From assembly GCF_014137865.1 (NCBI RefSeq), contig NZ_JACGWU010000001.1, positions 372,001 through 436,000 on the forward strand: a stretch of 64,000 bases of DNA. Reading direction: 5' to 3'. A program made the position numbers and the translations under genes. The notes beneath the pieces were generated by a model. That model saw only the letters and a list, made by a program, of their open reading frames with translations. It did no database searches and was not told the origin of the DNA. Below, one piece after another: positions 63,327 to 64,000 of this stretch. Source of the DNA: Alpinimonas psychrophila. GTDB taxonomy: Bacteria; Actinomycetota; Actinomycetes; Actinomycetales; Microbacteriaceae. The first letter of the stretch is position 1. Each line of letters starts with the position of its first letter.

Positions 63327-64000
63327 ATGAACCATGCGGTCGGTCGGGCAATTGTTAACGTTGTTCGTGGGGGACTTATTGGCGTCGCTGAAGTGATTCC
63401 CGGGGTGAGTGGCGGCACGATTGCCCTGATTGTTGGTGTCTACGAGAGCCTTATTGACGGCGCGGGGCACCTGGCCCGGGGGGTCGCAAATCTCGTTGTC
63501 GATGTTCCACGGGGTCGAGGCGCTCGACGCGCGAGGACGCACTTTTCACTCGTTAAATGGGCCGTCGTTCTTCCCGTGGGCGTTGGCATGTTGGTAGCGA
63601 TTGTGATTGCTGCAGCGTTGGTGGCGCCACTGATCGAATCGCATCCCGAGGCGACCAAGGCTGTTTTTGCGGGACTCATTGCTACCTCTCTCATCGTCCC
63701 CATCCGCATGGCGGGGCTCCCGTGGCGCGTTCGTGACGTTATTTTGGCGTTCGGTGCAGCAGCTCTTACTTTCTTTCTCATGGGGTTCGCGCCGCTTCCG
63801 CCAGCGCAACCGTCTCTCATTCTGGTGGGAGTTGCTGCCGCTTTTGCTGTCTGCGCTTTGGTTCTGCCGGGAGTTTCGGGGTCTTTTTTACTCCTAACGG
63901 TGGGCATGTATGCGCCAACTTTGGGCGCTGTGAATGACCGTAACTTTGCCTACTTAGGGGTCTTCGTTCTCGGTGCTCTCATCGGGCTGGGATTTTTCGT
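63327..64000 (+). CDS. DUF368 membrane protein, candidate polyprenyl-phosphate translocase (truncated by window end)
   Basis: First 224 residues of a polytopic membrane protein cut by the right edge. The motif GLIGVAEVIPGVSGGTIALI near the start and the inverted echo LVLPGVSGSFLLL near residue 180 are the DUF368 signature. Members (PopT) recycle undecaprenyl phosphate across the membrane for cell-wall synthesis. ATG 63327 has GAGGGG 8 bases upstream. The frame has no stop up to position 64000. Confidence 0.88.
   Translation, partial: MNHAVGRAIVNVVRGGLIGVAEVIPGVSGGTIALIVGVYESLIDGAGHLARGVANLVVDVPRGRGARRARTHFSLVKWAVVLPVGVGMLVAIVIAAALVAPLIESHPEATKAVFAGLIATSLIVPIRMAGLPWRVRDVILAFGAAALTFFLMGFAPLPPAQPSLILVGVAAAFAVCALVLPGVSGSFLLLTVGMYAPTLGAVNDRNFAYLGVFVLGALIGLGFF

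Overview
The window looks like chromosomal DNA of a high-GC actinobacterium, most likely a Microbacteriaceae member. Three things point there: the housekeeping block HAD phosphatase, tlyA, nadK, recN, pyrG, NUDIX, xerD, parA, scpA, scpB, pseudouridine synthase, tyrA, cmk, der, with many ATGA/GTGA stop-start overlaps; frequent GTG and TTG starts; and the CsoR-type copper genes. Species cannot be fixed from sequence alone, and no database search was run.

Layout. (1) 0-1.5 kb: an acidic pentapeptide-like protein and a NagD-type phosphatase. (2) 1.5-10 kb: a propionate/acetate locus. prpE, a DUF485 protein and an actP-like symporter lie on the minus strand. They are divergent from a GntR/FCD regulator with prpD, prpB and prpC. 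The shared control region has two GTATAC palindromes on the two opposed promoters. (3) 10.3-17 kb: a sugar uptake operon (TrpA-like protein, GntR/HutC regulator, RbsA-, RbsC- and RbsB-like ABC parts, xylulokinase-like kinase) with a visible promoter and overlapping operator. Regions 2 and 3 appear inserted between the phosphatase and tlyA. (4) 17.2-31.25 kb: the housekeeping block. (5) 31.29-52.26 kb: a tRNA-Pro(GGG) followed by a 20.9-kb defence island. The 3' half of the tRNA and its terminator are duplicated at the far end, the signature of site-specific integration, but no integrase is visible inside. (6) 52.3-64 kb: an MFS exporter, a copper-resistance cluster with three near-identical CsoR boxes, an atypical aconitase, and the start of a DUF368 membrane protein.

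The island is the most interesting part. It holds three consecutive modules: an extended type III-like restriction-modification operon (HTH, SNF2 helicase, DUF4391, Mod, Res, DUF262-HNH nuclease, HEPN-motif protein); a small XRE-ImmA/DUF2188/DUF6119 module with an unknown lead gene; and a type II Thoeris-like pair (TIR-like ThsB and TM-macro ThsA). The Thoeris pair is translationally coupled to a HIT-family protein and two unrecognised proteins, a possible undescribed extension of Thoeris. A second candidate novelty is the TrpA paralogue in the sugar operon. It keeps the two catalytic acids of TrpA, suggesting retro-aldol cleavage of a phosphorylated sugar.

How the parts work together: the prp locus would import short-chain acids, activate propionate to propionyl-CoA and run the 2-methylcitrate cycle. 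The copper cluster would buffer cytosolic copper (CopZ), export it (two P1B ATPases) and sense it (two CsoR proteins). The island would give layered anti-phage defence by DNA modification/cleavage and NAD-derived signalling.
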